From assembly GCF_000381905.1 (NCBI RefSeq), contig NZ_KB907256.1:62001-126000 (forward strand): 64,000 bases of DNA. The letters are read 5' to 3'. This DNA is from Paenibacillus fonticola DSM 21315. GTDB taxonomy: Bacteria; Bacillota; Bacilli; Paenibacillales; Paenibacillaceae. Under the pieces are notes generated by a model. It ran no database searches. It saw nothing but the letters and a program-made list of their open reading frames with translations, and was not told the origin of the DNA. This document shows positions 62,538 through 64,000 of the stretch, piece after piece. The translations under genes were made by a program, and so were the position numbers. Position 1 is the stretch's first letter. Each line of letters opens with the position of its first letter.

Positions 62538-63464
62538 CTAGCTCCCGTGGCGTTCGCGTAAAAATTGCTCAATCTCCCCACGGGTAGGGATCGAGTTCGC
62601 CGCCCCTTTCCGGGTAACCGCAATAGCCGCCGCCGCGGAGGCGAATCGAAGCTTCTCCTCGGTGGAGAGCGGCGAGCGCAGCAGCGTGGCCCAGGCTCCG
62701 ATGAACGTATCACCTGCGGCCGTCGTATCCACCGCATTGACTTGGAATGCCGGTACATCGATTTTGACCAGCGACGTATTCATATACGACGTGCCTTTCT
62801 CGCCTAAAGTCAGAATGACTTCCCGCGAACCCTTATGAATCAGGCAGCGCAGCGCTTCCTCGGCTTGCTCCGCGCTGCCTGCAGAAATTCCTGTAATCGT
62901 TTCGATTTCGGTTTCGTTCAATATGAGCAAGTCTATTTTCTGCAACAGCTCATCTGAAATGGAGGTGGCCGGAGCGGGATTGAGGATAATGAAGACCCCT
63001 TTCCGGCGGGCTTCTTCAATCACCATTTCGTTCGTCTCCCATGGAATTTCGTTTTGCAGCAGCAAAAGATCCGTTTGTTCAAGTATGGAAAGGGATGAGC
63101 GAATATCGTCCGGGTTCATTTTGCCGTTGGCGCCTTCGGACAATATGATCGTATTCTCCCCTTTATCGTTGACGTTAATAAAGGCCAAGCCTGAGAAGCC
63201 CTCTTTGGACATAACGAGGCTCGTATTCACCCCGTACCCTTGCACCGTGGCAAGGAGCTGGTTCGCGAAGGAATCCTGACCGACCGAACCGATCATCGTT
63301 ACATTTCCGCCGGCCAATGAAGCTGCAATCGCCTGGTTGGAGCCTTTTCCGCCGCATAGGTATTCCGCTCCCAATCCTTTTACGGTCTCGCCAGCCTCCG
63401 GAAATTCGTGCACGCGGTTAATGATGTCCATATTAATGCTGCCGACGACTAAAATATTCAACAA
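62538..63464 (-). CDS. rbsK: Ribokinase
   Basis: PfkB family sugar kinase of 308 residues, converting D-ribose to ribose 5-phosphate. The first PfkB motif is GGKGSNQAIAASLAGGNVTM near 38, and the second DTTAAGDTFIGAWATLL near 246 with the catalytic Asp. The N-terminal NILVVGSINMDIINRV and the AGETVKG turn are typical of RbsK. The start is TTG, with only a weak GGATGTGAG upstream. It comes after a sugar ABC permease gene and before the EamA transporter in one operon. Confidence 0.92.
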   Translation of the reverse strand: MLNILVVGSINMDIINRVHEFPEAGETVKGLGAEYLCGGKGSNQAIAASLAGGNVTMIGSVGQDSFANQLLATVQGYGVNTSLVMSKEGFSGLAFINVNDKGENTIILSEGANGKMNPDDIRSSLSILEQTDLLLLQNEIPWETNEMVIEEARRKGVFIILNPAPATSISDELLQKIDLLILNETEIETITGISAGSAEQAEEALRCLIHKGSREVILTLGEKGTSYMNTSLVKIDVPAFQVNAVDTTAAGDTFIGAWATLLRSPLSTEEKLRFASAAAAIAVTRKGAANSIPTRGEIEQFLRERHGS

Positions 63465-63516
63465 ATCGACTCACATCCGTTTTAGTTTAATTAAGTTGTG
63501 TGTAGTAACTGCATGG

Positions 63517-64000
63517 TTAACCTTCTTTGGAACCTGAATTTGCAACACCTTGCACAAAATAACGCTGGAACAACAAAATCAATATTACCGGTACGATGAC
63601 AGCAATAATGGTAGCGGCAAACATCTCGTTCCAGGCCGTCGCGTGCTCTGTCGTGAACATGCTGATGGCTACCTGAATGACACGGTATTTCTCCGAACGC
63701 GTCACGATCAATGGCCACATGAAGGATTCCCATTGGAAAATGAAGGTGAGCAGCGCCGCACTGATCGTAACCGGTTTACAGAGAGGCATAATAATTCCCA
63801 AGTAAATTTTCCACCAGGAGGCGCCTTCAAGGCGTGCTGCTTCGATCAAAGACATCGGAAGATCCATGAAAAATTGTCGGTACAAGAAAATGACCAGCCC
63901 GTTGGCAATCCCGGGAATAATCAAACCGTAATAGCTGTCGATCCATCCAATGCCGTTCATCAAGCTGTATAGTGGAATGGAGATGACTTCAAACGGGATC
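63517..64000 (-). CDS. Carbohydrate ABC transporter permease, MalG type (partial)
   Basis: C-terminal ~160 residues of an inner permease subunit; the gene runs off the window edge, so its start is not visible. The cytoplasmic EAA loop, EAARLEGASWWKIYLGIIMP, is near the middle of the visible part, with membrane segments on both sides. It belongs to a CUT1-type ABC importer and ends 53 bp before the ribokinase gene on the same strand, so it is probably the upstream part of that operon. The substrate could be a nucleoside or ribose-containing sugar; unproven. Confidence 0.9.
   Translation of the reverse strand, partial: IPFEVISIPLYSLMNGIGWIDSYYGLIIPGIANGLVIFLYRQFFMDLPMSLIEAARLEGASWWKIYLGIIMPLCKPVTISAALLTFIFQWESFMWPLIVTRSEKYRVIQVAISMFTTEHATAWNEMFAATIIAVIVPVILILLFQRYFVQGVANSGSKEG

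Overview
The window looks like chromosomal DNA from an endospore-forming member of the Bacillales, most likely Paenibacillaceae. The reasons are an alpha/beta-type small acid-soluble spore protein, a broken CotS-type spore-coat kinase gene, an SLH-domain surface protein, intracellular GH115 and GH3 glycosidases, GntP/glycerate catabolism with a CcpA-type cre site, strong AGGAGG ribosome binding sites and frequent GTG/TTG starts. This assignment is inferred from gene content; I see no rRNA, tRNA, CRISPR array, phage or intact insertion sequence.

Layout. 1-5.8 kb: a HelD-type RNA polymerase-recycling helicase, a streptomycin 6-adenylyltransferase, and a redox pair (FMN reductase and FrnE/DsbA-like protein) divergent from a TetR regulator. 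5.8-8.7 kb: an AT-rich minus-strand cluster with a TIM-barrel isomerase-like protein, a YqeK-type HD hydrolase, a remnant of a thiamine-diphosphate enzyme and a P-loop kinase. 8.8-11.6 kb: a regulator made of a degenerate ABC ATPase fused to LytTR, a four-copy 37-bp repeat array, and an ABC-2 exporter. 11.7-18.1 kb: an orphan SecA2-like ATPase, an Eis-like acetyltransferase, an SDR, a Dph6-like ATP pyrophosphatase and remnants of an alcohol dehydrogenase and a chemoreceptor. 18.3-25.3 kb: GH115 alpha-glucuronidase and a MoxR/DUF58/DUF4129 operon followed by a decayed MerR gene. 25.4-32.6 kb: a histidine phosphatase, a GNAT, two lipoproteins, and a glycerate permease/glycerate kinase operon. 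32.7-39.7 kb: GH3 glycosidase, SASP, DUF4870, MerR and WYL regulators, DinB, and an FAD-oxidoreductase remnant. 39.8-44.9 kb: an anchored protein and a complete Fur-controlled siderophore ABC importer. 45-50.4 kb: a divergent HPr kinase, an SLH-CAP protein, the CotS pseudogene, and MarR with an alpha/beta hydrolase. 50.6-58.5 kb: a DrrAB-type exporter followed by a two-component system, malate:quinone oxidoreductase, and a CofE-like ligase divergent from a LysR regulator. 58.5-64 kb: small regulators, a glycosyltransferase, and a minus-strand operon of sugar ABC permease, ribokinase, EamA transporter and nucleoside hydrolase.

Themes. Most of the window is accessory metabolism, export and one-component regulation. 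At least eight genes are broken or reduced to remnants, so the region is actively decaying. The most unusual signals are the LytTR/degenerate-ABC regulator with its 37-bp hairpin repeats, the HPr kinase with an altered C-terminal signature, the apparently leaderless MarR gene whose operator-like palindrome lies inside its own promoter, the HD gene that may use an ATA start, and the CofE-like ligase with no other F420 genes nearby. Function calls rest on motif recognition by eye; no database search was run.
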